DNA from: JABAQJ01 sp046327745
Lineage (GTDB): Bacteria; Gemmatimonadota; Gemmatimonadetes; Gemmatimonadales; Gemmatimonadaceae
Assembly: GCA_046327745.1 (NCBI GenBank)
Contig: JAXLXV010000027.1
Location: 1 to 64,000 of the forward strand
Direction: 5' to 3'
Length of the DNA: 64,000 nt
Shown: in pieces, positions 24,947 to 34,745 of the stretch
Numbering within the stretch: position 1 is the first letter of the stretch
How the letters are laid out: the number at the start of each line of letters is the position of its first letter
Program-made: the position numbers and the translations under genes
The notes under the pieces: model-generated
Told to the model about the DNA's origin: nothing
The model's database searches: none
Seen by the model: only the letters and a program-made list of their open reading frames with translations

Positions 24947-26772
24947 GCGCACCGATCGGCGTCAGGACCCCCGTCGATCACGACGGGGCGAAGAGCCCTA
25001 CGCTAATCGGCTTCGTCGCCATGGCGGCGATCTGGAGTGCGCTGGGTGCGGGTGTGGGACAGGGTCTGATCACCGCCGTAGATGTCTATGGGCGCCATCG
25101 CATCGTGTACGCGAGCCGTGATGTCTACTGGATGGCGCCGCTGTCATACCTGATTCTGCTCCTGCCGCTCGCCGCGGGCCTGTCGGTGGTCGCGGCGTGG
25201 CTACCGCGCCCGAGGGCTCAGCGCCTGATACTGACGGGGCTCGCGTGGGGTGCGCTCTTCTCGCTGACGCTACCATACGGGCACATTGCGCGCTGGGCAT
25301 CCGCCGTCCTGACGCTCGGCATTGCTATCGTCCTCGGGCGCGCGCTGTCCGCCCAACCGGTCACTGGCATGCGACGCATGCGCTGGCAAGCGAGCGTGAT
25401 GGCCGCGGCCGTGATTGTGGTGGGCGCCGGCTTGCGCATCACGAGGTCGCGGGCCACGTCACAGGCTATCGACAACTTGCCCGCGGCCGCACCTGGAGCG
25501 CCTAACGTGCTCCTGATCATCTTGGACACGGTGCGCTCGGCCAGTATGCACCTGTATGGATTCGAGCGCGAGAATACTCCCATGCTCGATTCGTTGGCGG
25601 CGTCGGCGACGGTGTTCGACAACGCGATCTCGACGGCGCCGTGGACGCTACCGTCGCACGCCTCCATGTTCACCGGGCGCTACCCGGCCACGCTGTCCGC
25701 TAACTACGTCACGCCGCTCGATGCTAGCCCGCCGACATTGGCCGAACGGTTGGCCTCGAGGGGTTATGTAACCGCCGGGTTTGTAGCAAACCATCACTAC
25801 ACGGGGCACGACACCGGCCTCGCCCGCGGCTTCGCCGTTTACGAAGACTACAAAGTCACTCTTACTCAGGTGACGAGAACGGCCTGGGCGACGCAGGCGC
25901 TGCTCTTCTATTTCCCGAGCGTCTTCGGCCTTCACACGACCGCTCCTCAGACCGACGTGGACAAGACCCTTCAAGTCCCACCCAAAACGTGGGCGGACCT
26001 GAAACGGGGGGAGGAGGTCGTGGACGAGTTCCTTCTTTGGGACGCGAGCCGACCGGCCCGGCCCTATTTCGCGTTTCTCAACTTGTATGACGCTCACGAC
26101 CCGCGTTATGCCCCCCCGGCGATTCGCAAACAGTTTACCTCCCGTTTTTCGAACCGGGACTGGTACGATGCCTCTATCGCGTACATGGATCGGGAGGTCG
26201 GCCGAGCGCTGAAGACCCTTCAACAACGTGGCACGCTGGACCATACCGTAGTAATTGTTGCTTCAGATCACGGCGAGCTGTTTGGCAACCACCAATTGTG
26301 GGGGCATGCCAACAGTCTCTACCTGGATGTTCTGCGCGTGCCGTTGATGGTGAGGTATCCTCCGCGCGTGCCCGCTGGTGTCCGTGTAAGCCGCCAGGTT
26401 TCGTTACGTGACCTAACGGCGACGATCACCGATCTCGCGGCCGTTCCGCGCACCCAATGGTTGCCTGGTGCATCACTGGTCCCGCTCATGGAAGGACGGG
26501 ACAGCGTTGTACTGAGTCCTGCCGTATCCTACGCACATCGCACGATCAACCTACCGACGAAATTTCCTGCCGCCCGAGGCGACATGTTCAGTGTCATCGA
26601 CGATTCCCTGCACTACATCCGAAACTTGGGGGATGGCGGTGAGGAACTGTTTAAGTGGAAATCCGACAATCGCGAAGCCACGGAGTACGCGAAGGTGCCC
26701 GGCTATGCCCACGTGCTGGAGACGTTGCGTGCGGCGACTCATGACTCCTTGGTGGGTGGAGGACGTCGATGA
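24943..26772 (+). CDS. membrane AlkP/sulfatase-fold enzyme, tandem copy 1
   Basis: 609 residues from ATG 24943, which overlaps the MBOAT-SGNH stop; the frame extends upstream only inside that gene. Five predicted N-terminal helices with the motif SRDVYWMAPLSYL precede an extracytoplasmic sulfatase-like domain. That domain has PNVLLIILDTVRSASM (first metal Asp), WTLPSHASMFTGRYP, YFAFLNLYDAHDPRY, VIVASDHGELFGNHQLWGH and VSLRDL. The residue at the formylglycine position is Thr235 and the usual arginine of CxPSR is histidine, so it is unlikely to be a classical sulfatase. The five-helix plus AlkP layout with threonine nucleophile recalls LtaS and EptA phosphotransferases. It lacks the cysteine triplet of copies 2 and 5. 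Substrate unknown. Confidence 0.85.
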   Translation: MSAPIGVRTPVDHDGAKSPTLIGFVAMAAIWSALGAGVGQGLITAVDVYGRHRIVYASRDVYWMAPLSYLILLLPLAAGLSVVAAWLPRPRAQRLILTGLAWGALFSLTLPYGHIARWASAVLTLGIAIVLGRALSAQPVTGMRRMRWQASVMAAAVIVVGAGLRITRSRATSQAIDNLPAAAPGAPNVLLIILDTVRSASMHLYGFERENTPMLDSLAASATVFDNAISTAPWTLPSHASMFTGRYPATLSANYVTPLDASPPTLAERLASRGYVTAGFVANHHYTGHDTGLARGFAVYEDYKVTLTQVTRTAWATQALLFYFPSVFGLHTTAPQTDVDKTLQVPPKTWADLKRGEEVVDEFLLWDASRPARPYFAFLNLYDAHDPRYAPPAIRKQFTSRFSNRDWYDASIAYMDREVGRALKTLQQRGTLDHTVVIVASDHGELFGNHQLWGHANSLYLDVLRVPLMVRYPPRVPAGVRVSRQVSLRDLTATITDLAAVPRTQWLPGASLVPLMEGRDSVVLSPAVSYAHRTINLPTKFPAARGDMFSVIDDSLHYIRNLGDGGEELFKWKSDNREATEYAKVPGYAHVLETLRAATHDSLVGGGRR

Positions 26773-28640
26773 GTGCGGCGCCGCTGCCAATACCTAACGA
26801 AGCGGTGCAGGCGACACCTGTCACTGCATCAGCAAAACCTGTCGCGTCGCGTGCGGTACGTATCCGCGAGATCGTCCTCCTCTGGTTCTTTTGGTCTCTG
26901 GTGACGGCCACCTGGCACGTCAACAAGATGACCATCAAACAGTATTTCCTGCACCGCTTTACGTGGGCCCCACGAGACCTCGTGTGGATGTCGCCGGTGG
27001 GCAACTTGATCATGATTGGCGTACCGACGGCCATCCTGATCCTTCTCACGTTGGTGTCGCCTCGCCTGGTCCCGCGCTGGCTGGCCGCCTTCATTCCGGC
27101 CTTTCTCGCCGCCATTGGCATGATTCTGATTGTGCCCGGGCTCGAGAACTACGCGATCTGGGTGTTGGCGTTAGGCGTTGGCGCCCAGTGTGCTCGCGTC
27201 ATTGGCGGCGCATCGGGCGATCGCTGGCTTCCGCGGCTGAAGTTTGTCTCGGTGGCTCTCTCGGCGATCTTTCTGGTCGCCGGAACGGCGAGTCGCGTGT
27301 GGCGAAATACCGCCGAGTGGCGATGGGCGCGTGGGGCACCAGCTGCCGTCGCCGACGCGCCGAATGTCCTCATCCTGCTGTTGGACACTGTTCGGGCGCA
27401 GAGTCTAGGGTTGTATGGGTACACACGGCCAACGTCGCCCTCGATCGACTCCCTGGTGCCACAGTCGACCGTGTTTAACCAAGCGTTCGCGACAGCCGGG
27501 TGGACACTTCCTTCGCACTGCTCGTTCTTCACTGGGCGTTATCCGGCCAATCATTCTTGTCGCTGGGAGATTGCGCTCGACGGAACACCGCGGACGATGG
27601 CGGAGGTGTTCCGGGATCACGGCTACCGCACCGCAGGATTCGCAGCGAACCTGTTTTACACGACGCACGAAACGGGCTTAGCGCGCGGGTTCAATCGCTG
27701 GGAGGATTTCAAGGTCAGCCTGAAGCAGATCCTCTGTTCGTCGACGTTGGCGCAGGCGGCACTGGTGCGAACTACGGTTTGGGACACTTCGTCCACGGAA
27801 CGCTACAAGGCGCTTCGGCTCTTTCTTCTCAAGGGCGATCCAAAGCCCGAAGTAGATCGGCGAAGTGCGCGCGAGGTGGCAAGCCCATTCATCGACTGGT
27901 TAGGCACTGGCTCGCAGCGCCCGTTTTTCGCGTATTTGAACTTCTTTGACGCGCACGAGCCGTATGAGCCAGCCGAAGGGTACGGCGCGCACTTCGTGAA
28001 GCAGAAGCCGACGGAGCAAGACCGTTACGACGGCGGTATCGCCTTTATGGACAACCAGGTCGGCCGCATCCTTGGCGAACTACGCCGACGAGGGATCCTT
28101 GATAAGACCTTGGTGGTGGTGATGGGCGACCATGGCGAGCAGTTTGGCGAGCACAAACTCCAAACGCACGGCAACAGCCTCTATATCCAGCTTCTGCACG
28201 TGCCACTCGTCATGCGGCTACCAGGCAAGATACCGGAGGGAGTGCGTGTGAATCGCGCGGTGACACTTCGTGACCTGCCACGGACGTTGCTAGACGTTGC
28301 CGGTATCAAGGACACAAAGGGGATCTTTGGCACGTCGCTCGTAGCTGCTATCAGCGACTCGAGCCATGAAACGAGCGCCATCATCGCGGAAACGGAGCAA
28401 ACGGCGAAATGGAACGGCGTGCCGACGCACTTTGCGCCGATGTCGTCGGCGATCGACCAGCAGTTCCAGTACATCAAGGGATACAAAGGGCAGGAGTGGC
28501 TATTTGACTTCCGCGCGGATCCGCAGGAAGAAAGAGACCTCGTGGCGGATGCGGCGTACGGCGTCGTGATGGGACGCATGCGTGCCGAACTAACCAACCA
28601 CGGAAAGACGCCCAAGACGTCCGCGACAGGCGGCCAGTAG
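26769..28640 (+). CDS. membrane AlkP/sulfatase-fold enzyme, tandem copy 2
   Basis: 623 residues; the start overlaps the stop of copy 1 (ATGA). The membrane domain carries APRDLVWMSPVGNL. Catalytic blocks: PNVLILLLDTVRAQSL, WTLPSHCSFFTGRYP (Thr246), FFAYLNFFDAHEPYEP, LVVVMGDHGEQFGEHKLQTHGNSLY and VTLRDLPRTLLD. Three cysteines, in PSHC, SCRW and ILCSS, recur only in copy 5, so these two form a subgroup and may have an extracytoplasmic disulfide. Like its siblings it has threonine instead of Cys/Ser at the sulfatase nucleophile position. Through overlapping codons it belongs to the operon of the acyl carrier and MBOAT genes. A minus-strand membrane protein gene converges nine bases downstream. 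Confidence 0.85.
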   Translation: MSAAPLPIPNEAVQATPVTASAKPVASRAVRIREIVLLWFFWSLVTATWHVNKMTIKQYFLHRFTWAPRDLVWMSPVGNLIMIGVPTAILILLTLVSPRLVPRWLAAFIPAFLAAIGMILIVPGLENYAIWVLALGVGAQCARVIGGASGDRWLPRLKFVSVALSAIFLVAGTASRVWRNTAEWRWARGAPAAVADAPNVLILLLDTVRAQSLGLYGYTRPTSPSIDSLVPQSTVFNQAFATAGWTLPSHCSFFTGRYPANHSCRWEIALDGTPRTMAEVFRDHGYRTAGFAANLFYTTHETGLARGFNRWEDFKVSLKQILCSSTLAQAALVRTTVWDTSSTERYKALRLFLLKGDPKPEVDRRSAREVASPFIDWLGTGSQRPFFAYLNFFDAHEPYEPAEGYGAHFVKQKPTEQDRYDGGIAFMDNQVGRILGELRRRGILDKTLVVVMGDHGEQFGEHKLQTHGNSLYIQLLHVPLVMRLPGKIPEGVRVNRAVTLRDLPRTLLDVAGIKDTKGIFGTSLVAAISDSSHETSAIIAETEQTAKWNGVPTHFAPMSSAIDQQFQYIKGYKGQEWLFDFRADPQEERDLVADAAYGVVMGRMRAELTNHGKTPKTSATGGQ

Positions 28641-28649
28641 GCCGAAAGC

Positions 28650-30671
28650 CTAACGATTCTGCGTCTCGTCCCCGGCGCGAGTGCTATCGTCGGACCGAGG
28701 TGGCGCGCCAGGGAGCGGAGTCGTGAACCGCTCTAACGAATCGGTGGGGACCTTGGAGGTGGTGGCAATACAGGCGCGGTCCTTCGTCACCGACGGCGGA
28801 CCGCCGGAGTCGCGACAGGCGAGCCAAGGGCGAAACGGCGTCCATGGATTCGGCCACCGCACCGGGGCCCAAGTGCCATCGTCGATGAGGAAGCCAGCGC
28901 TCACATCGGCGGGGTTTCGCAGCCTGAGATTCGGGGCGGGATGCGGCGTGCACAGAATCGACGACTGCCAGCACAAGTTGTTCTGTCGCGGCACGACGAG
29001 CTGAAGACCGGATATGGTGGTGTAGCTGACGAGGTCAGGGATTGCCGGTGGATGAAACCCGTGATCGTTACCGGGCGGGATGATCTGTCCCGCGATGGCC
29101 CGCACCCCGCCGCGACGATTGGACGGCCCACCACTGCCGCCGAGCGCTAGCCCTCCCACGACGATCAGCACGCAAGCCGCGAGCGCGAGCCCGAGGCGCC
29201 GCATGAGGCCCTGATGCCGCCCCTCATGAAGCGGTAGCGTGGAAAACAAGGTGGCTCCGACGGTGGCAGTGACTATCCACAGGGGGCCCATGCCGAATCT
29301 GGGATGGGGAGCGGCCACGAACCAGAAGAGCACTCCGGCGATGGCGGGGAGCAGCAACAACCACGCGCTCGTATCGATCGGAACGACGGCGGCCAATGCT
29401 TGTCGGCGTCGCCGAAACACGAGCGCCATGAACAGGACTGCGGAAAGAAAAACCGGAACCGGGACCATGAAGGTAAACTGGATGTCCGTGAGCAGTTCGT
29501 ACGCCCAAGACCCAATCCAGTCGAATCCCGCCACGATGCGATTGTGGTTCAATTCGTGGGCGCTCATCCGAATCCAGGCTGCTTCGGCTTGCGCTTGTGC
29601 GGCCGGCACGCGCCAAAGGACAGGGAATCCGAACAGTGTCGAGGGATAGACCGGATATCCGCTCAACACCACACCGCGGCCCATCCACACGATGCCCATC
29701 ACCAGAGGAATGCCAGTGGCCAAGGCGCTGCGACTCCAGCTGCGACGAAGTGGATCACGGAAGGTCCACACCGCTGCGCAAAAGAGCGTCGCGGAGAGGA
29801 CCACAGCGCTGAGCTTCGCACATATGGCTCCGGCGACGACCAAAGCGATCATCGCGAAGTGGCTACGCTGGACGTCGTCGCTTGCAGCAACCGACGTTGA
29901 CAGTGATCGGTACAAACGAGCTGCCGCCGCCATCAACATCAGCGCCACCGGCATGTCCGTGTCCAACGAACTGATCTCGCTGCCAATCAACAGGCCGGCC
30001 ACCGGCAGCAGGAGGAGGGCGTCAAACACATCCGCTCGGGTGACCTTGATCTTGGGCGAAATGAGGTGAGACCACGCAAGCACACCCTGCAGGCCAAAAA
30101 CTACGAGCAACAGGCTGTTCGCAAAGTGAAAGGAACGCCCGCTCAGGGGTCCGTGGTCCAGCATGGCCGCGAACAACAGGCCAGCGGAATTGAACGCGAG
30201 GCGGCCGTGAAGATTCCCCAGCCCCGGAACAACGGGATACGACTTTGCCCAGTTCACGACCGGCAGGTGATACATGCCGCTGTCATACAGGGTCACCGGA
30301 CCGATGGCATGGTTTGCCGCCCAGAGCACGAGGATGACGGTGAGCACAATGCCGGTGGTGGCTCCGTTCCACGGCCGCGTACTCAGCCAACCGCTCACGC
30401 TTGCCCGATGGATCATGAGGCCAGCCGCACCTAACGCGAGGATCATGAGGAGGGCCAGCGCGTTCACGGGCTGCCAGAAATTCCACAGCTGCAGCAGGAG
30501 CAAGGTGGCAGCGAATCCGCCCCAAAATGCGAACAGGAACTGATGGGGCCCTGCCGGGGCAGTGGTGAAGAGGCGCCGGTAACCTAGTCCGATGCCGATG
30601 AGCGCGAGGCCGGTCACGGCCCAGATCCCTATGACGGCGGCCTGCGCCAAGACAAATTGAAGGAGGATCAT
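28650..30671 (-). CDS. polytopic membrane protein, paralogue A (GT-C-like)
   Basis: 673-residue protein with about 12-14 hydrophobic segments and a C-terminal extracytoplasmic tail. The first periplasmic loop region has the conserved string TLYDSGMYHLPVVNWAKSYP, then VVPGLGNLHGRLAFNSAGLLF. The same strings occur in the protein at 40144-42048 (YDSGMYHVPFVQWAKAYSVV and the same LGNLHGRLAFN), so the two are paralogues. The tails also match (SYTTISGLQLVVPRQNNLCW versus DSLATGLQLAVPRVDNSCW). Overall topology resembles GT-C glycosyltransferases or related uncharacterised membrane families. I cannot assign a reaction. It lies on the opposite strand between copies 2 and 3 of the AlkP array. Start ATG 30671 with AGGAGG immediately upstream; its TAG stop lies inside a CGTTAGG motif. 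Confidence 0.75.
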   Translation of the reverse strand: MILLQFVLAQAAVIGIWAVTGLALIGIGLGYRRLFTTAPAGPHQFLFAFWGGFAATLLLLQLWNFWQPVNALALLMILALGAAGLMIHRASVSGWLSTRPWNGATTGIVLTVILVLWAANHAIGPVTLYDSGMYHLPVVNWAKSYPVVPGLGNLHGRLAFNSAGLLFAAMLDHGPLSGRSFHFANSLLLVVFGLQGVLAWSHLISPKIKVTRADVFDALLLLPVAGLLIGSEISSLDTDMPVALMLMAAAARLYRSLSTSVAASDDVQRSHFAMIALVVAGAICAKLSAVVLSATLFCAAVWTFRDPLRRSWSRSALATGIPLVMGIVWMGRGVVLSGYPVYPSTLFGFPVLWRVPAAQAQAEAAWIRMSAHELNHNRIVAGFDWIGSWAYELLTDIQFTFMVPVPVFLSAVLFMALVFRRRRQALAAVVPIDTSAWLLLLPAIAGVLFWFVAAPHPRFGMGPLWIVTATVGATLFSTLPLHEGRHQGLMRRLGLALAACVLIVVGGLALGGSGGPSNRRGGVRAIAGQIIPPGNDHGFHPPAIPDLVSYTTISGLQLVVPRQNNLCWQSSILCTPHPAPNLRLRNPADVSAGFLIDDGTWAPVRWPNPWTPFRPWLACRDSGGPPSVTKDRACIATTSKVPTDSLERFTTPLPGAPPRSDDSTRAGDETQNR

Positions 30672-31039
30672 CTGGGTCGTGTGGGGATTTCAGTAAGGTG
30701 GTAATGGGCGGGCAAGAGATTCGGATACACTATCGGTCGCAACCAGCAATAGACGTTCCGGCTGGCGTGGCCCGGTATGGTCCAAGCGAAGTTGCCTGAA
30801 CAACATACGTGCGTGTGTGTTGCGTGACGCCTGCCGACGTGGCCCCGTCTTTTCTTGGGTTCGCGGCAAGTGTCCGATGGTTCAGTGCGGCACCGACGCT
30901 ACAACAGCCGCCTTGCAGGCCACCTAGCTACGAGGGCCATCGAATTCGTCGCGGCAGGACCGATTCCTGCAGCGGCTTGTGCGTTCACCCAGCAGGATTC
31001 CGTCGCCTCCCCAGACTTCTACGTCTATGAGCGTACGTC
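30672..31039. promoter_or_regulatory. divergent intergenic region before AlkP array copies 3-7
   Basis: About 370 bases between divergent genes that must contain the promoter for copies 3-7 and for membrane protein A. No coding frame is credible. TACACTAT near 30729 resembles a -10 box on the plus strand, but no matching -35 was identified. No hairpin or riboswitch is recognised. Confidence 0.35.
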
Positions 31040-32896
31040 GTGGATAATCCGGTTTCAATGAATGCCGACCGCGGCCGCCCCCGCGAGGTGCTCGCCTTGG
31101 CGGTCACCGGGGCCCTCCTGTCTGCGGCGATTTACGTCGGTGTCGTTGGCTACCGACATTTTCTTGCGCACACGTTCGTTCCTGCCAGCCGCGACTCGGC
31201 GTGGATGTCTCCGTTCTCTTACCTCCTGTTCTTTCTCGTCCCGGCGCTACCCCTCGCCCTGTATGTTCGCCGCCAGACGCGCGCGCAAGGACTGCGGGCT
31301 GCGGTGACACTTTCAGTGGGCCTCACGGTATTTGCCCTTCTACTTCCGCAGACGGCGATTCACCGCGTTGCGGCCGTTGTGCTCGCGTTGGGTGCTGGCG
31401 TGGCCGCGGCTCGCGTGGTGGGATCGAGGCCTGACACGTGGATGGAGCGAATCCGGCGCTTTCGTCGAGGTTTGCTTGCTGCCGTGCTGGTCGTTGGGGT
31501 GACAAGTCCGATCTACCGAGTCTGGTCAACGCGTCAGGCATATGCGTCCTTGGCGCCGCTGGCGGACGGCGCGGCACCTAACGTCTTGCTGATCATTCTC
31601 GATACGGTTCGTGCGGCGTCACTGAGCCTGTATGGATATGAGCGATCGACCACGCCCGAGATCGACGCATTCGCCAAGCGGGGCGTCGTCTTCGACTGGG
31701 CCATGTCAGCGTCGCCGTGGACTCTGCCGTCGCATGCCTCGATGATGACAGGGCAATACGTCGGCCGACTCTCCACCGGATTCACGCAGACGCTCGACGC
31801 CAAGGAACCGACACTTGCCGAGCTTTTTCGGGCCCGCGGCTACGAGACCGTTGGCGTGATCGCCAACCAGCACTACACGGCGTGGGATTCCGGTCTGGCA
31901 CGCGGATTCCTGTATTACTCCGACTTCCCGCGCACGTTGATTCAGATGCTGAAGAGTTCGTGGTATGGTCAGACGGTGATCGCCAATGATCTCTATCGTG
32001 CACGCTCGCTGGACGACGTGCTGAAGACCATTCGCCAGTTCAAACTCTACGTCGTGCCAAAGCCGCCTGGGGATGAGCACACGGCGACCGGCGTCACCAG
32101 CGATTTTCTGGAGTGGCAAGCGGCACGACCGTCGCCTCCACGTCCATACTTCGCGTTCCTGAACTACTACGACGCGCACGCGCCGTACACGCCAACGCGG
32201 CAGTGGCGAAACAAGTTCTCGAAGTCGCCAAAGTCCAAGGATCTGTACGAGGCTGAAATTGCCTACATCGACTCCGAGGTCGGACGACTGCTGAAGACAC
32301 TGGAGGAGAGAGGCGCCCTTAAGAACACAGTGGTCATCATCACGGCAGACCACGGAGAGCAGTTCGGCGAGCACAAGCTGTACGGCCACGGCAACAGCGT
32401 GTACCTCCCTTTGCTGCACGTACCGCTGGTGGTCGTGAGTCCTGGGCAGGTGCCGGCGGGGGTGCGGGTTCAGCGCACGATCTCCCTGCGAGACCTGCCG
32501 GCAACCATCGCCCAGTTGTCGGGGCTGGATTCGACGGTGCAGCTGCCGGGCACCTCACTTGTTCCGTTCTGGACGTCCGATTCGACTGCTCATGGCAGTA
32601 CGGTCCTTTCCGAGTTGTATCGCTCGGACGACCTGACCCCGCCGACCGACATGCGTCGGTCGCGACAGTACGCCCTTCTGGATGACACATGGCACCTCGT
32701 CTGGCGCACCACACAGAAGCCAGAGTTGTACGCGTACCGGGGAGATGTGCCAGAAGTCGCGAACCAGGCAGATTCCACGATGGGGGCACCGCTGGTGAAG
32801 GCGATGCAGGACAAACTGACGTCGGAAATCACGCGTGACACCGTCCGGACCAAGTTGAAGCGTCGTTCCGTCGTGTCGTCCCGATCTACCCCATAA
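31040..32896 (+). CDS. membrane AlkP/sulfatase-fold enzyme, tandem copy 3
   Basis: 618 residues, start GTG 31040 (ATG at 31058 is an alternative; neither has a good Shine-Dalgarno). Five helices are readable: VLALAVTGALLSAAIYVGVV, SYLLFFLVPALPLALYV, AAVTLSVGLTVFALLLP, AAVVLALGAGVAAARVV and LLAAVLVVGVTSPIY, with the motif SRDSAWMSPFSYL between the first two. The catalytic domain has PNVLLIILDTVRAASLSLYG, WTLPSHASMMTGQY (Thr228), YFAFLNYYDAHAPY, ITADHGEQFGEHKLYGHGNS and ISLRDL. It groups with copy 4 (SSWYGQTVIANDLYRA versus TSLYGSSTIADRWYRA). First gene of the second run in the array; six bases separate it from copy 4. Confidence 0.85.
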   Translation: MDNPVSMNADRGRPREVLALAVTGALLSAAIYVGVVGYRHFLAHTFVPASRDSAWMSPFSYLLFFLVPALPLALYVRRQTRAQGLRAAVTLSVGLTVFALLLPQTAIHRVAAVVLALGAGVAAARVVGSRPDTWMERIRRFRRGLLAAVLVVGVTSPIYRVWSTRQAYASLAPLADGAAPNVLLIILDTVRAASLSLYGYERSTTPEIDAFAKRGVVFDWAMSASPWTLPSHASMMTGQYVGRLSTGFTQTLDAKEPTLAELFRARGYETVGVIANQHYTAWDSGLARGFLYYSDFPRTLIQMLKSSWYGQTVIANDLYRARSLDDVLKTIRQFKLYVVPKPPGDEHTATGVTSDFLEWQAARPSPPRPYFAFLNYYDAHAPYTPTRQWRNKFSKSPKSKDLYEAEIAYIDSEVGRLLKTLEERGALKNTVVIITADHGEQFGEHKLYGHGNSVYLPLLHVPLVVVSPGQVPAGVRVQRTISLRDLPATIAQLSGLDSTVQLPGTSLVPFWTSDSTAHGSTVLSELYRSDDLTPPTDMRRSRQYALLDDTWHLVWRTTQKPELYAYRGDVPEVANQADSTMGAPLVKAMQDKLTSEITRDTVRTKLKRRSVVSSRSTP

Positions 32897-32902
32897 CGGC
32901 AC

Positions 32903-34729
32903 ATGGACACCAAGCCTACAGTGATGCACAAAGTTCGTGACGTGCTATGGATTTACGGTGGTACCGCCATGGTGGCGACCCTGTACTTTCTGATCCGCTC
33001 CGCCGGCTACCTGACCGTCGGTGGCGGCTTCGCCACCGTCAGCCGCGACGTGCTGTGGATGGCGCCGCTGTCACACCTGTTCTTCTTCGCGCCCTTCGCC
33101 GCGCTGGCGGCCGTGGTGGCGGTGTTTGTCTCGCGCGAGGCCGCGGTTCGCACCGCGCTCCTGATCCTCGGCGCCCTGGTCATTTTTGGCGCCCTGATGC
33201 CATGGACGCAACTCACGCGACTTGCCGCGTTGTTGCTGTCGATCGGACTCACGGTGCAGATCATGCGCCTGCTGCCGCCGGAAGCCGATCGTTTGGTCGC
33301 TTTGGGGCGTCGCTGGACCTTGGGCATGCTGGCGTGCTGCTTCGGCCTGGCTGCAGTGGTCGGAGTCGGGCGGATGTGGTCGCACCGCCGGGCCGTATCT
33401 GCCTTGCCGGCAGCTCCGACCGGTGCCCCGAATGTGCTGCTGATCATTCTTGACACCGTGCGCGGGTCTGGGTTGAGCCTCTATGGTTATTCGCGCGAGA
33501 CCTCACCGCAAATCGACGCCTTCGCGAAGGGCGGAACGGTCTTCGAGACGGCGATCTCCGCGGCGCCATGGACGCTGCCGTCGCACGCGTCGATGTTCAC
33601 GGGTCACTACCCAGCATGGCTGAGCACGGACTTCGAGCGGAAGCTCGATCGTAAGGAGCCCACGTTGGCCGAGGTCATGAGCCGCGCTGGCTACTCGACC
33701 GTCGGTATCGCCGCCAACATGGGATACGCGAGTTGGGAGTCGGGTCTCGCGCGGGGATTCACGGAATACCACGACTATCCGGTGAATATCGAGCAGATTC
33801 TGCGGACGTCGCTCTACGGATCGTCGACGATCGCGGATCGCTGGTATCGGGCGAAGTCCAACCAAGAAAAGTTGCAGCTGCTTGCCCAGGCTCGCTTTGA
33901 CGTCATGCCAAAGCATGCGCACTACCTGATGGATGCGCGTGAGGTCACGGACAAGTTCCTGAGCTGGCGTTCGCAGCGCGACACGAAGCGGCCCTATTTC
34001 GCGTTCCTGAACTACTTCGACGCCCACGATCCGTACACGCCGCCCGATTCGTTGCGCCGCAAGTTTGCCAAGCCTCCCAAGCAGCGCGATCTGTACGACG
34101 CCGAGATCTATTTCATGGACAGCCAATTGGGACGGCTGTTCCGCGAACTGGAAAGCCGCGGAGACCTGAAGAACACCGTGGTGATCGTAACCGCCGACCA
34201 CGGCGAGCATTTCGGCGAACGGGGGCTCATTCGTCATGCCAATAGCGTCTACACTCCGCTCGTACACGTTCCGCTCGTGATTCGATTCGACGGAACGGTG
34301 CCGGCCGAGCAGCGTGTCGAACGACCGGTATCGCTGCGCGACATTGGCAAGACGATACTCGAACTCGCAGGGCTGCAGGGAAAGACAAATTTCCCGGGTA
34401 CATCACTCACGCGCGCCTGGTCAACCACACCTGATTCACTCAGTGCACCGATCGCACTCCTGAGCCGCGTCAGTGAGGACGATCCCTCGCAGCCGGCGGG
34501 CGACTCGACAATGGTCGCTGCCTTCGACGACCGATGGCATTTGGTGCGAGTGACGCCGCGCGCCATGGAGGAGATGTTCCAGTACAAGCGCGACACGAAT
34601 GAAACGGAGAATCTCATCGGCTCGGACTCCGCCAAGCTGGTGGCCCCCGTGCTCCGTGACTTGATGAAGTCCGCCATGCTGGCCGACCGCCCGATGCACC
34701 GCGTACCGGCCGCCAAGGGGAAGAAGTGA
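32903..34729 (+). CDS. membrane AlkP/sulfatase-fold enzyme, tandem copy 4
   Basis: 608 residues, ATG 32903. Five-helix membrane domain with SRDVLWMAPLSHLFFF, then PNVLLIILDTVRGSGLSLYG, WTLPSHASMFTGHYP (Thr224), YFAFLNYFDAHDPYTPP, VVIVTADHGEHFGERGLIRHANS and VSLRDIGKTILELAG. In the late metal-site block it reads HFGERGLIRH, where the siblings have QFGEH-LxxHGNS, a local divergence that might alter activity or specificity. Closest to copy 3 by the SLYGSSTIADRWYRA region. The C-terminal strand DDRWHLVRVTPRAMEEMFQY shows the usual sulfatase-family end subdomain. Copy 5 starts 16 bases after its stop. Confidence 0.85.
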   Translation: MDTKPTVMHKVRDVLWIYGGTAMVATLYFLIRSAGYLTVGGGFATVSRDVLWMAPLSHLFFFAPFAALAAVVAVFVSREAAVRTALLILGALVIFGALMPWTQLTRLAALLLSIGLTVQIMRLLPPEADRLVALGRRWTLGMLACCFGLAAVVGVGRMWSHRRAVSALPAAPTGAPNVLLIILDTVRGSGLSLYGYSRETSPQIDAFAKGGTVFETAISAAPWTLPSHASMFTGHYPAWLSTDFERKLDRKEPTLAEVMSRAGYSTVGIAANMGYASWESGLARGFTEYHDYPVNIEQILRTSLYGSSTIADRWYRAKSNQEKLQLLAQARFDVMPKHAHYLMDAREVTDKFLSWRSQRDTKRPYFAFLNYFDAHDPYTPPDSLRRKFAKPPKQRDLYDAEIYFMDSQLGRLFRELESRGDLKNTVVIVTADHGEHFGERGLIRHANSVYTPLVHVPLVIRFDGTVPAEQRVERPVSLRDIGKTILELAGLQGKTNFPGTSLTRAWSTTPDSLSAPIALLSRVSEDDPSQPAGDSTMVAAFDDRWHLVRVTPRAMEEMFQYKRDTNETENLIGSDSAKLVAPVLRDLMKSAMLADRPMHRVPAAKGKK

Positions 34730-34745
34730 ACGCTGCAGGACGGCC

